A stretch of DNA of 64,000 bases from Myxococcota bacterium (GTDB taxonomy: Bacteria > Myxococcota_C > UBA6777), in NCBI GenBank assembly GCA_023150835.1, contig JAKLKB010000004.1:62001-126000 (forward strand). The letters run 5' to 3'. The notes under the pieces are model-generated. The model made no database searches. It was not told where the DNA came from and worked only from the letters and a program-made list of their open reading frames with translations. Shown in pieces: positions 17,914 to 26,217 of this stretch. The stretch's first letter is position 1; each line of letters begins with the position of its first letter. Made by a program: the position numbers and the translations under genes.

Positions 17914-19632
17914 ATGGAACGAAAAAAGGATCAGCGCAACAAGCCTTGGCAGCGGGTGTTTGTAAGCGTGTGGGTGTGTGCGGTTTGTATCGGGATGTGT
18001 GGCTTTGCGCAAAAAGCAAGAGCATGGGGGGAGATCGAAGACGACGGATTCCCTTTGTGGCAGGAGGTGTTGCAGTTGGTTCTCACCAACCGCGTTCGAC
18101 AGGATACTGCCCAAGCCAAAACGGATTACAGCGATCCGAACGCTCCCAAAAACAAGACGTGGAAAGACAAGGATTATCCCGTCTGCCCGCCTGTGGTCTT
18201 TCACAACATCGTCGCAAAAGCCGCACGGCTACACAGCCGCGATATGGACGTGCAAAACTATTTCGATCACACCGCCAAAGACGGATCCTCTCCCGGAGAG
18301 CGCGTCAAGCGGCAGTTGGGAACGAGCGTCCCCACAGGCGAAAACATTGCAGTGGGCTACGGCACCTCCGAAAAAGTCACCATCGGCTGGCTCAATAGCG
18401 ATGGACACCGCGAGAATATCTTTAACTGCACATGGACACACTTGGGCGTCGGTTTTAGCAAGATCAACCGCGATTATTGGACGCAAAACTTTATCAAGAT
18501 CAGCTTGGAGCGCCCGTTGGTCCACGCAGGCATCCATTTTCCGCAGTCCGTCTCAGCAGGCCAAGACGTGAACTTCTTTGCGAACTACTACCACAAAAAC
18601 GGCGATGCGCCGCAAGAAGCCAAAGTCGTCGTCAATGGCCGATGCTACGATATGCGCGTTGAATACGGCACCGCAGGCAACGGAAACTACGCGCTCAAAG
18701 CCCAACTCTCCGAAGGCTGCCAAAGTTATTACTTCCGCTTTCGTGGTTCAGACGGCAAACTAGAGCTTTTTCCGACACGCGGATCGTACCAAGTCGGCGT
18801 TGGTGCAGAGTGCGACAAGCTCTATATAGCCAACCAAGTGGACGCCCAATGCGATCAAGGTTGCAGCAAAGACGACCAATGCGCTTCACACCAAGAATGC
18901 AAAGAAAGCAAGTGCGTCGATACGCGCCGTTGCAAGGGCAACGCAGACTGCCCCACAGGTACTTCGTGCCGAGAACAACATTGCCAACCCAACGCCAAGA
19001 TGTGGGAAGCCTGTGGCGCAGGGACTTCGTGTACTTCTCCGCTCTCGTGTATGAAGCATAACGGAGAAGATCGCTGTAGTGTCTCTTGTCAAAAGTATGT
19101 ACCCTGCCCGCAAGGTTTCGCCTGTGCATTAAGTGGAACCCAAGGCGTCTGCACACCGCGAACCGATTGCAGCAGCGACTTCGATTGCGCCGCCTACCAC
19201 ACTTGCAAAGAAGGCAAGTGCATCGAACGTGGGCCTTGTGTCAAACACGCCGATTGTCCGCAAGGAACGATGTGCAAAGAAAAACTCTGCATCGATCCCG
19301 GGACGCTCGGCGTCGCCTGCCAAGGCGAGCGCGACTGCGACACAGGCTCGTCCTGCATCCCGTGGAGTATCGAAGGACAAACGCAGCGCGCTTGTGGTTT
19401 TGCTTGCAAGGCCGCCGAAGATTGCCCCAAAGGATCGACTTGTAAGGAATTTGGAGGAGGAGACAGCTATTGTTTCGGAAAGCCAGAACCTCCACCTCCC
19501 CCCCAGAAAAAGCCCGAAGAACCGCCCAAAACAGGCTGCTCTTCTCGCCCTGTTCCCGTCGACTCCAGCTTCGCCCTTTTCGGCTTGTTGTTCTTGCTGT
19601 TGCGCAAACGCCGAAAGGCTCGCTCTCTTTGA
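17914..19632 (+). CDS. Secreted CAP/SCP-domain protein with Cys-rich repeats and MYXO-CTERM-like tail
   Basis: About 572 residues. Signal peptide (ending KARAW), a CAP domain (about 40-215) with AARLHSRDMDVQNYFDH, GENIAVGYGTSE, SDGHRENIFNCTWTHLGVGF, then cysteine-rich Dickkopf-like modules (CSKDDQCASHQECKESKC and similar). A C-terminal GC motif, hydrophobic segment SFALFGLLFLLL and RKRRKAR complete the protein. This tail fits the MYXO-CTERM sorting signal of myxobacteria, so it is probably a surface protein. CAP domains are secreted proteins of varied function, with no agreed enzymatic role in bacteria. GGAG sits 6 bases before the ATG. Confidence 0.85.
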   Translation: MERKKDQRNKPWQRVFVSVWVCAVCIGMCGFAQKARAWGEIEDDGFPLWQEVLQLVLTNRVRQDTAQAKTDYSDPNAPKNKTWKDKDYPVCPPVVFHNIVAKAARLHSRDMDVQNYFDHTAKDGSSPGERVKRQLGTSVPTGENIAVGYGTSEKVTIGWLNSDGHRENIFNCTWTHLGVGFSKINRDYWTQNFIKISLERPLVHAGIHFPQSVSAGQDVNFFANYYHKNGDAPQEAKVVVNGRCYDMRVEYGTAGNGNYALKAQLSEGCQSYYFRFRGSDGKLELFPTRGSYQVGVGAECDKLYIANQVDAQCDQGCSKDDQCASHQECKESKCVDTRRCKGNADCPTGTSCREQHCQPNAKMWEACGAGTSCTSPLSCMKHNGEDRCSVSCQKYVPCPQGFACALSGTQGVCTPRTDCSSDFDCAAYHTCKEGKCIERGPCVKHADCPQGTMCKEKLCIDPGTLGVACQGERDCDTGSSCIPWSIEGQTQRACGFACKAAEDCPKGSTCKEFGGGDSYCFGKPEPPPPPQKKPEEPPKTGCSSRPVPVDSSFALFGLLFLLLRKRRKARSL

Positions 19633-19793
19633 GCGGCAGCACGCGGAGAATCAAAACTCCGACACCGAGGCGAGGTCTGAACATTGCGGAAGATGCGGGT
19701 AGCTGCGAATACAACGGGAACAGAAGACAGAAAGAATACGACAACAGACAGCAAAAACATCAGCAAGGTTCACAAGCTCGAAGGAGACCAGTG

Positions 19794-21329
19794 ATGCAGG
19801 CATTTCAACGGTTTGGGATAGTGGTTCTGTTGTGGGTAGTGGCGATGTTGTGGCAGGGCGGATGCGGTCCCAACGGGGATTGCAACAGCGATAACGAATG
19901 CACCACAGGATTCAACTGCCAACTCGTCGAAGGCACCAAGCGATGTATCCGTCCCGCTTGCGTCCCTGCTTGTGTGGCGGGTCAAGAGTGTATCTTGAGC
20001 CGATGTATTCAGACCGAATCTGCCCCACAAGATGGCGGAAACAACGAAACTTCCAGCGAAAACCCCACCGAACAGCCTTGCCAAGGACTCGGATGTGCTT
20101 GTCAAAAAGATGCAGACTGTCAAGCCAATCAGCGATGCGCCTCTGGCTTCTGTATCCTGCGTACAACCGAAGGAGCAAACGAGACCCCGACCGCTGAGGC
20201 TGGTCCTGACGAACCGATCACAGAAACCACACTCACCGAAGAACAGCCAAACTCTGAGACTTCCACAGAAAATATCCCAGAAGATCCGATCCGCGAAACA
20301 CTCTCTGAGCAAGAATCCACCGAAGAAAAACCCACCACCGAAACCATCTCCGAAACGCCCGAGAATACGGACTCTTCGACGCCTCCCGACACCAACGCTT
20401 GCCAAAAAGACAGCGATTGCAAAGCGGGCTACCTCTGCCAACAAGGCGTGTGTGTGCTGGCTCCGCCCGTCGTGTGCAATCCCTCCTGCGCAGCCACACA
20501 ACAATGCACCCCGAGCGGTTGTGTAAGCGAAACCACCGCAGGGATCGGTGAAGAGTGTTCGGCTCAAAAACCCTGCGCCCAAGGACTCGGATGTGTGCAA
20601 GTTAGCAGCAGCGTCTCCCGCTGTTTCCAGCCCTGCCAAGGCCCACAAGACTGTCAACAAAATGCCCTGCGCAAAGCGTGTTATTTTCTCGGTGGAAGCA
20701 AGAGTTATTGTATCCAAGAAGCAGGAAACGGCCAATCCTGCGGGCTGTCGGGAAAGATCCAAGCACTCTGCAACAGCGCCACCGTCTGCCAAGAAAGTAT
20801 CTGCCAAGTCCCCACCACAGTCGCCCCCAACGCACGCTGCGGCATCCAAGGGAAGATCTGCCCCCAAGATCATCCCTGCATCGGATTTCCCGATGGCAAC
20901 GGAGGTTTCATCCGCTACTGCATGAGATCATGCACCTACAACAGCAGTGATCCCAAAAGCGACTGCCCCAACCTCTTCACATGCGAAGAACTCAGCGGAA
21001 CAAGGGGCTTTTGCACCCCCAACGGAACCGCGCAAGTCGATGATCTGTGCGGTGGAACCCAAAGCGGCAACACCTTCGATCCCTCCAAAGCCTGCGCCCC
21101 CGACCTGAGTTGTGTAGGACTCGCTCGCTCGATCTGCCTGCCTTTGGCAGACGGCGATTGCACAAGCTCTGGCCTACAATGCGCAAGTGGCCGTCAATGT
21201 AGCGTGATCTACGGTGGAGGAAAAAGCTACTCGATCTGTAGCCAAGTGTGTAGCGCATCCAATATCTGCAATAAGTCTTATCTTCAATGTGACACCAGTC
21301 GCAAACTGTGTTTCCCAAACAACCCTTGA
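19794..21329 (+). CDS. Cys-rich Dickkopf-repeat lipoprotein
   Basis: About 511 residues. Lipoprotein signal (MQAFQRFGIVVLLW, then lipobox QGGC). The chain alternates disulfide-type modules (CNSDNECTTGFNCQ, CQKDADCQANQRCASGFC, CQKDSDCKAGYLCQQGVC) with a Thr/Glu/Pro-rich acidic spacer at about residues 125-200, and ends in further Cys-rich segments. AAGGAG lies 7 bases before the ATG. The gene follows the CAP gene by 161 bases and shares its module style, so both are probably surface proteins made together. No enzymatic motif was recognised. Confidence 0.8.
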   Translation: MQAFQRFGIVVLLWVVAMLWQGGCGPNGDCNSDNECTTGFNCQLVEGTKRCIRPACVPACVAGQECILSRCIQTESAPQDGGNNETSSENPTEQPCQGLGCACQKDADCQANQRCASGFCILRTTEGANETPTAEAGPDEPITETTLTEEQPNSETSTENIPEDPIRETLSEQESTEEKPTTETISETPENTDSSTPPDTNACQKDSDCKAGYLCQQGVCVLAPPVVCNPSCAATQQCTPSGCVSETTAGIGEECSAQKPCAQGLGCVQVSSSVSRCFQPCQGPQDCQQNALRKACYFLGGSKSYCIQEAGNGQSCGLSGKIQALCNSATVCQESICQVPTTVAPNARCGIQGKICPQDHPCIGFPDGNGGFIRYCMRSCTYNSSDPKSDCPNLFTCEELSGTRGFCTPNGTAQVDDLCGGTQSGNTFDPSKACAPDLSCVGLARSICLPLADGDCTSSGLQCASGRQCSVIYGGGKSYSICSQVCSASNICNKSYLQCDTSRKLCFPNNP

Positions 21330-21382
21330 TTCGCGTAGCGATGCAACAGCAGATCGAAACAAAGACCCAAAAGGAGGAAAGA

Positions 21383-22222
21383 ATGCTACAACACAAAGGA
21401 AACAACTCTCTGCATATGCGCCGACTGTGTGCGTTGTTTGTGGGGTGGGTGGTGGGACTGGCCCTCGCCGCCCCTACCCACGCACAAGATGCGATGTGCG
21501 AAGAACCCGGGTTTTACAGCGTCTTGTGTGGACCTTATCAAGTCAAAAAAGAGCAACATGCCGATAGAACACGCGAGACGACGTTGGTAAGCCCGACGGG
21601 AGCGCAAGTGATCTACCAAGTCATCCCCTTTGCCTATTTTCCTGACCAACGCGGCTCTCTCAAGCAAGTGATCGAATTTTATCGGCAAAAGCTCACGCAA
21701 GCCAAAGGCAGCGCCCCGCAAGAAAAATGGTACCTCCACCAAGGCAGAATCCGCTTTTACCAGATGTATTTCCCTCCGAACATCGGACTGTGGATGACAT
21801 CGACCGCAGGCGGCTACTTGGCGATCTTTGCGACATGGAAAGATCCCAAAGATCCGTTGATGCAACACATCGACACGACCCGTTATGCTGCCCGCCCGAT
21901 CAACGAAACCATCGCACCGCCTTCTGCTCCCCCCTCCAACGCTGTCGGCCAAGGCCAATGGTTTTGCAAAGCCCAAGGTGTCGTACAGCATTGCCGAAAA
22001 AATCGCGGTTCCTATTACACGCCTTGCACCTCGCTCACAGCTTTTGGCGGGGGCATCGGCGCAACACGCGATGCAGCCGCATCTGCCGCGCTCCGGAAGT
22101 GCATGATGAACCGAACGAGCCTCTATATTCGAGGGAATTTCCCATCAGGCTCGTCCCACTACTACAATTTCAGCCGTTATGCGGGGCCGTGTACGGTGAC
22201 GCATTGCAGTCTGTCTCGCTGA
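21383..22222 (+). CDS. Secreted protein of unknown function
   Basis: About 279 residues with a signal peptide (ALFVGWVVGLALAAPTHAQ) and seven or more cysteines in the mature part. The first half (YRQKLTQAKGSAPQEKW, YLHQGRIRFYQMYFPP) could form an alpha/beta fold. The second half (WFCKAQGVVQHCRKNRGSYY, ATRDAAASAALRKCMMNR) has paired cysteines and an Ala-rich segment reminiscent of small secreted domains such as DUF4189. AAGGAGG is 5 bases upstream of the ATG. The start is 53 bases after the Cys-rich lipoprotein stop, so it is likely cotranscribed. Confidence 0.65.
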   Translation: MLQHKGNNSLHMRRLCALFVGWVVGLALAAPTHAQDAMCEEPGFYSVLCGPYQVKKEQHADRTRETTLVSPTGAQVIYQVIPFAYFPDQRGSLKQVIEFYRQKLTQAKGSAPQEKWYLHQGRIRFYQMYFPPNIGLWMTSTAGGYLAIFATWKDPKDPLMQHIDTTRYAARPINETIAPPSAPPSNAVGQGQWFCKAQGVVQHCRKNRGSYYTPCTSLTAFGGGIGATRDAAASAALRKCMMNRTSLYIRGNFPSGSSHYYNFSRYAGPCTVTHCSLSR

Positions 22223-22325
22223 TGCGAGAGTCCGTATCTTCGGGGGAGATCCGTCGATTTGAGGAGACCACATTGGGAGAGAGAAGCGGAGGGGCCAAGG
22301 ATGCGGGGAGGCGCGATAGGACGGA

Positions 22326-22703
22326 TCATGAGGGATTTTGCGCAAGGGCAAAGGGAGGTTCGAGGGGAGGAAGCCCCCAACGTGCGCGGGCTTTGTCACA
22401 ATCGGGGTGGTGTTCTCCGTTGGCCCACGAATAAGGAAAGGCACGACAAGTCGTCGAACGCTGCGCGTAGATCGAACAGTGAACGCTTTTTCCGATCTCT
22501 CCTTGAAGCGCAACGCATCGGGGGTTGGGCTGATTGGTGCCTTTCATCACGCGACGGTAAGGAGGAAGATCCTCCACAAGCTCCGTTGGAACGGTACCGC
22601 CTTCGCAATCGCTACCTTCTCCCCAATAGAAGGCTACCTGAAAAAAAGCACAACAAGCCCCACAAGAGACACAAGGATTCAATTCGGGGAACACGGATGA
22701 CAT
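22326..22703 (-). CDS. YkgJ-type cysteine-cluster protein
   Basis: 125 residues. The N-terminus LNPCVSCGACCAFFQV is the CxxCGxCC cluster of the YkgJ/UPF0153 family, with further Cys at CSIYAQRSTTCRAFPYSW, the usual second half of the metal-binding set. Family members are thought to bind zinc or an iron-sulfur cluster; the role is unknown. The ATG at 22703 has GGAGG 8 bases upstream. A longer frame to 22865 gives an improbable N-terminus. It converges on the preceding secreted gene and diverges from rlmI. Confidence 0.8.
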   Translation of the reverse strand: MSSVFPELNPCVSCGACCAFFQVAFYWGEGSDCEGGTVPTELVEDLPPYRRVMKGTNQPNPRCVALQGEIGKSVHCSIYAQRSTTCRAFPYSWANGEHHPDCDKARARWGLPPLEPPFALAQNPS

Positions 22704-22964
22704 AGCCGAGACCTCCACGCAAAGCACGCGCAGGCAAATTGTCGACTGCGTAATTCCTACAGACCTTGGACGAGGGAAATGCACGAAAGAAACGACGTGC
22801 AGAGGCGTCCTAGCACAAGCGAAAACAGGACGCAAGATCACAAAAGAGCCAAGGCATCGAAGCAAGCCCCCTTGTCAAGATCGCAGCGATCCCACACAAC
22901 AAGCGCCGCCTTTTTCGGGGGCGCAGCTCGCGTCGTGGATCTGTTGGCGAGAGGAGAAAGAAAC

Positions 22965-24155
22965 ATGAAGGCAGTGGTACGGTTGAAAACGGCAGGAGAG
23001 CGTTCGGTAGAGCGCCGCCACCCGTGGCTTTTTACGGGGGCATTGGACAAGATCGAAGGAAAGCCGAAGAGCGGTGAAACGGTCGGCGTATTGAATACAA
23101 AAGGCGAGATCTTGGGGTTTGGAGCGTATTCGCCCCAGTCACAGATCGCCGTTCGGATGTGGCATCATTCGCCCGCTCGTGGGGTCGATCATGCTTTTTT
23201 TATGGAGCGTTTTCGTGCAGCGATCACGATGCGCTCGAAAGTGTTGCCGCCCGATGCACAAGGCGCGTGTCGGCTGATCTATGGTGAATCCGATGGATTT
23301 CCCGGTCTGATCGTCGATCGATATGGAGATTATCTGGTGATGCAGTGCCTTTCGGCAGGAGCGGAGTTTTGGAAGCGAGCATGGGCGGAGATGTTGCAAT
23401 CCTTGTTGGAAGTGCGCGGAGTCTTCGAGCGATCGGAAAGCGATGTCCGAAAGAAAGAAGGATTGGACCAAGTGACGGGCGTCTTGAAAGGAGAAGCGCC
23501 ACCAAATCCGCTCACGATCGAAGAGGGCGGATTGCGCTATCTCGTGGATGTGTATGAAGGCCACAAGACGGGATTTTACCTCGACCAGCGGGCCAATCGT
23601 GCGATGCTGCGGTCTTTGGTGCAGGGCGCAGAAGTGCTGAATTGCTTTGCTTATACGGGAGGGTTTGGTTTGTCCGCGCTCAAGGGAGGGGCCGCGCACG
23701 TTACGCAGATCGAAGCCTCCGCAAAAGCCCTTGAGGTCGCTCGTCAGCACGTCGCCTTCAACGGCTTTGACGCCCAACGCAGCACACTGATCGAAGGCGA
23801 TGTGTTTGCGGAGCTTCGGCGGTTTCAGAAGGAACAGCGGATGTTTGATGTGATCGTCCTCGACCCACCGAAGTTTGCAGAGTCCAAGGCCCAACTCGAT
23901 CGAGCCTGCCGAGGCTACAAAGATATCAATCTTCAAGCCTTCAAGCTTTTGCGCCCGGGAGGCTTGCTGTTGACCTTCTCTTGTTCAGGACAGATGACGA
24001 CGCCTCTGTTTCAAAAGATCGTGGCGGATGCTGCGCTAGATGCCGGACGCACCGCCCAGATCTTGCGGCGGCTTGAACAAGACGTCGATCACCCGACGCT
24101 GTTGTCCTTCCCCGAAGGAACTTACCTCAAAGGCTTGTTGTGTCGGGCAGAATAA
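22965..24155 (+). CDS. rlmI: 23S rRNA (cytosine-5)-methyltransferase RlmI-like
   Basis: 396 residues. N-terminal PUA-type domain (VERRHPWLFTGALDKIEGKP), a middle domain, and a Rossmann methyltransferase with VLNCFAYTGGFGLSALKGGA (SAM-binding motif I), VIVLDPPKFAESKAQ and LLTFSCSGQM, whose Cys is the usual catalytic residue of RlmI-type m5C enzymes. It should methylate C1962 of 23S rRNA or an equivalent position. GAGGAG lies just upstream of the ATG. The last codons and stop are duplicated downstream (24132-24201). Confidence 0.9.
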   Translation: MKAVVRLKTAGERSVERRHPWLFTGALDKIEGKPKSGETVGVLNTKGEILGFGAYSPQSQIAVRMWHHSPARGVDHAFFMERFRAAITMRSKVLPPDAQGACRLIYGESDGFPGLIVDRYGDYLVMQCLSAGAEFWKRAWAEMLQSLLEVRGVFERSESDVRKKEGLDQVTGVLKGEAPPNPLTIEEGGLRYLVDVYEGHKTGFYLDQRANRAMLRSLVQGAEVLNCFAYTGGFGLSALKGGAAHVTQIEASAKALEVARQHVAFNGFDAQRSTLIEGDVFAELRRFQKEQRMFDVIVLDPPKFAESKAQLDRACRGYKDINLQAFKLLRPGGLLLTFSCSGQMTTPLFQKIVADAALDAGRTAQILRRLEQDVDHPTLLSFPEGTYLKGLLCRAE

Positions 24156-24201
24156 GCACTCGATCGAGGGCTTGTTGTGTCAGGCAGAATAAGCACTCGA
24201 T
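24132..24201 (+). repeat. 37-bp tandem duplication of the rlmI 3' end
   Basis: The stretch GGCTTGTTGTGTCGGGCAGA through the stop codon to CACTCGATCGAG at 24132 is repeated from 24169 with one or two changes. The second copy therefore repeats the last codons and the stop of rlmI outside the gene. It needs no protein function and looks like a recent slippage event. Confidence 0.8.
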
Positions 24202-24210
24202 ATAAGCGCT

Positions 24211-25815
24211 CTATTCTTCTTCTCGAAACAACACAAACCACCCAAACACCGCCGTTCCAAGCAAGACAATCAACGCCAGCAACCAACGCAGCGAGTCCAC
24301 CCAAGGCGCATTGCCCAAGATCACCCGCAAGCCAAAGATCGCAGGAAGTGAAGTCGCCAAAAATCCACCGAGCCGCATACTCCATTCGATCTGTTGCCGC
24401 GAACGATCTTGGAGGTATGTGTTGAGTTCGGAGGATTGATCGTTGACTTCACGCATCAGCTTTTCGACCTCAAAGACGCCTTGCCACCGACGCCACAGCA
24501 CCAAGCCGCGTTCGCGGTGCGTGATCTGGCTAAACCAACTCTGGTTCTTAAACAGCAACACGGCTTTGCGCAAACGCCGCAAGATCTGTTGGCTCTCCCA
24601 ACTCAACGCCGTCAACGAACGGATATCCGAAAGTCGTTCAAACAACAGCAGCAACGCCGTTCGTTGGAGCGAAGCCAACAAAAAGATATCGAAATAATAA
24701 CTGCCGTGATATTGGCCGAGAAACACGCGATTGAACTCGTCCACATCAAAAGCCACAAGGGAACTGCCTTCTTTCGAGATGCTTTGCCAACGCCGTGTCA
24801 GCCATTGTTGCGTCTCATCTTCGTTCTCCGAGCCGATACGACCGCTCAGATCGTCATCAAATCGCGAAAAAGCATACCGTTCAAGCTGTCGCCGAGCGCG
24901 CTCACGATCCGCCAAGCAGGTCCGATGATCGATGCAGCTAAAGGTGTACACCATCATCCGATCATCGTAGCTCGGGCGCACAGGAAGTTGCAAACGTTGT
25001 TCGTAGCGATGGGGCGGCGCGATCGGTCGCAACGCATCAAAGTCTGCAAGCAGATGCGCAAGAAGCTGGTTGATCTGAAAAGATTGATCTGCCACCGACA
25101 TCGTTGGCATCGAAAATCCCCGATAGATCGGTGCAAGCAATCGAAAAAACAAGGTTGCGTGCATCTGATCCATATAGGTCGGACGATCCCCCGAACAGCG
25201 CAATCGAAAGATCAAAAAGCCCACCCGTAGGCTGCTTACAAGCAATTGTACTTCGTCCAACAGCATCGCGTGACGGTAGTTGCGTTTGTCGCGGTCGTCT
25301 TGCCCGGACAACCAAAAAGGCAAACAGCCTTGTGCATCGGTGGGGCCAAGCGTATCCAGATCAAGCCGATAATGCTGCAACGTCGGTACAGAAAAATCCT
25401 CATGCGGATCGAATCCTTGGCGATCTTCATACAGCGAAGGGAAAAGAAATCTCTTCACATAAGGCAAGAAATATTCTGTGCGATCCACGTCTTCGGGATC
25501 GTCTTCTGAAAAAACGCGCCGCTTCCAACGCGACGATTTACGCAGGCGCATAAAGCTGTTGCCATCGTCCTCATGGAAAGTGAACGGAAACACACAAAGG
25601 CTGTAATGCCCCGTCAGTTGGAACGGCTGCTCGCCTTTTTCCGCCTCCAAGGTCTCGCTCAAACACGCCCCGGGCGCACAAGGTAGCGCGCTCTCCTCGG
25701 TGGATGAGGCGGTTGCGTCCTCCAGCGGTTTTGCACAGATCGCGCAGCGCTTGCCGCGCTTTGGCGTTGGATTCGTCGGATGCGAGAGCGCAGCAGAGAT
25801 CAGATCGTCGTTCAA
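24211..25815 (-). CDS. Unrecognised membrane protein with C-terminal helix pair (CorA-like layout)
   Basis: About 534 residues. An N-terminal CAICAKPLED pair of cysteines is followed by a mixed alpha/beta domain (about 60-400), long charged helices (HRERGLVLWRRWQGVFEVEKLMREVNDQ) and two adjacent membrane segments at the end (LGGFLATSLPAIFGLRVILG and SLRWLLALIVLLGTAVFGWFVLF). The long helix plus two terminal helices resemble the CorA superfamily, but the GMN signature is absent, so a transport role is only a guess. A TTG start at 25815 is preferred because TAAGGAGG lies 5 bases upstream; an ATG at 25899 with GAGAG is the alternative. Confidence 0.55.
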   Translation of the reverse strand: MNDDLISAALSHPTNPTPKRGKRCAICAKPLEDATASSTEESALPCAPGACLSETLEAEKGEQPFQLTGHYSLCVFPFTFHEDDGNSFMRLRKSSRWKRRVFSEDDPEDVDRTEYFLPYVKRFLFPSLYEDRQGFDPHEDFSVPTLQHYRLDLDTLGPTDAQGCLPFWLSGQDDRDKRNYRHAMLLDEVQLLVSSLRVGFLIFRLRCSGDRPTYMDQMHATLFFRLLAPIYRGFSMPTMSVADQSFQINQLLAHLLADFDALRPIAPPHRYEQRLQLPVRPSYDDRMMVYTFSCIDHRTCLADRERARRQLERYAFSRFDDDLSGRIGSENEDETQQWLTRRWQSISKEGSSLVAFDVDEFNRVFLGQYHGSYYFDIFLLASLQRTALLLLFERLSDIRSLTALSWESQQILRRLRKAVLLFKNQSWFSQITHRERGLVLWRRWQGVFEVEKLMREVNDQSSELNTYLQDRSRQQIEWSMRLGGFLATSLPAIFGLRVILGNAPWVDSLRWLLALIVLLGTAVFGWFVLFREEE

Positions 25816-25917
25816 GGTAGCCTCCTTACAGATCGCAGGACTTAGGGAGAAAAGGGACAGGTTGGATTTTTTGTGGGGCGAGGTGTCAAACTCCGCCATA
25901 GACTCTCGCCCCTTGGC

Positions 25918-26030
25918 CACCTATCGGCGAGCTTGCAGAGGTACATTTCGTGTGACTCCCTGAGGCGGCTGCGCCCATCGTACCGCAATCGCACCTATCG
26001 GCGAGCTTGCAGAGGTACATTTCGTGTGAC
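25918..26030. repeat. 39-bp direct repeat, two copies 74 bp apart
   Basis: CACCTATCGGCGAGCTTGCA and the following 19 bases at 25918-25956 recur exactly at 25992-26030. There is no gene here. The first copy lies just upstream of the CorA-like gene and the second abuts the family-3 element. Confidence 0.85.
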
Positions 26031-26127
26031 CCTCACCCCCCAACCCCCTCTTCTTTCCCCTCGCGGCAGCAGCGAGGCTTTGCGAGCGTCGCAGGGAGAT
26101 GGGTGTCGCGCAGCGACGGGGTGAGGG
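26030..26127. repeat. Family-3 inverted-repeat element
   Basis: About 98 bases bounded by CCCTCACCCC and GGGGTGAGGG, with an internal imperfect palindrome near GCGGCAGCAGCGAGG. It resembles short non-coding elements of the same end sequence that I know from other environmental genomes. It lies between two minus-strand genes; the remaining bases to 26217 show nothing else. Confidence 0.65.
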
Positions 26128-26217
26128 TGAGCCAGCACGTACCCCTCCTGTCGGGAGTGATTCTTTTCAAGCGTAATCTACCCACCGAGAAAAAAGAAGC
26201 CCCATCCCTGAAATCGC

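Noticed and set aside
24211-25815. CorA magnesium transporter
   Set aside because: Long helix and terminal helix pair look similar, but the GMN signature is missing, so only a layout similarity is stated.
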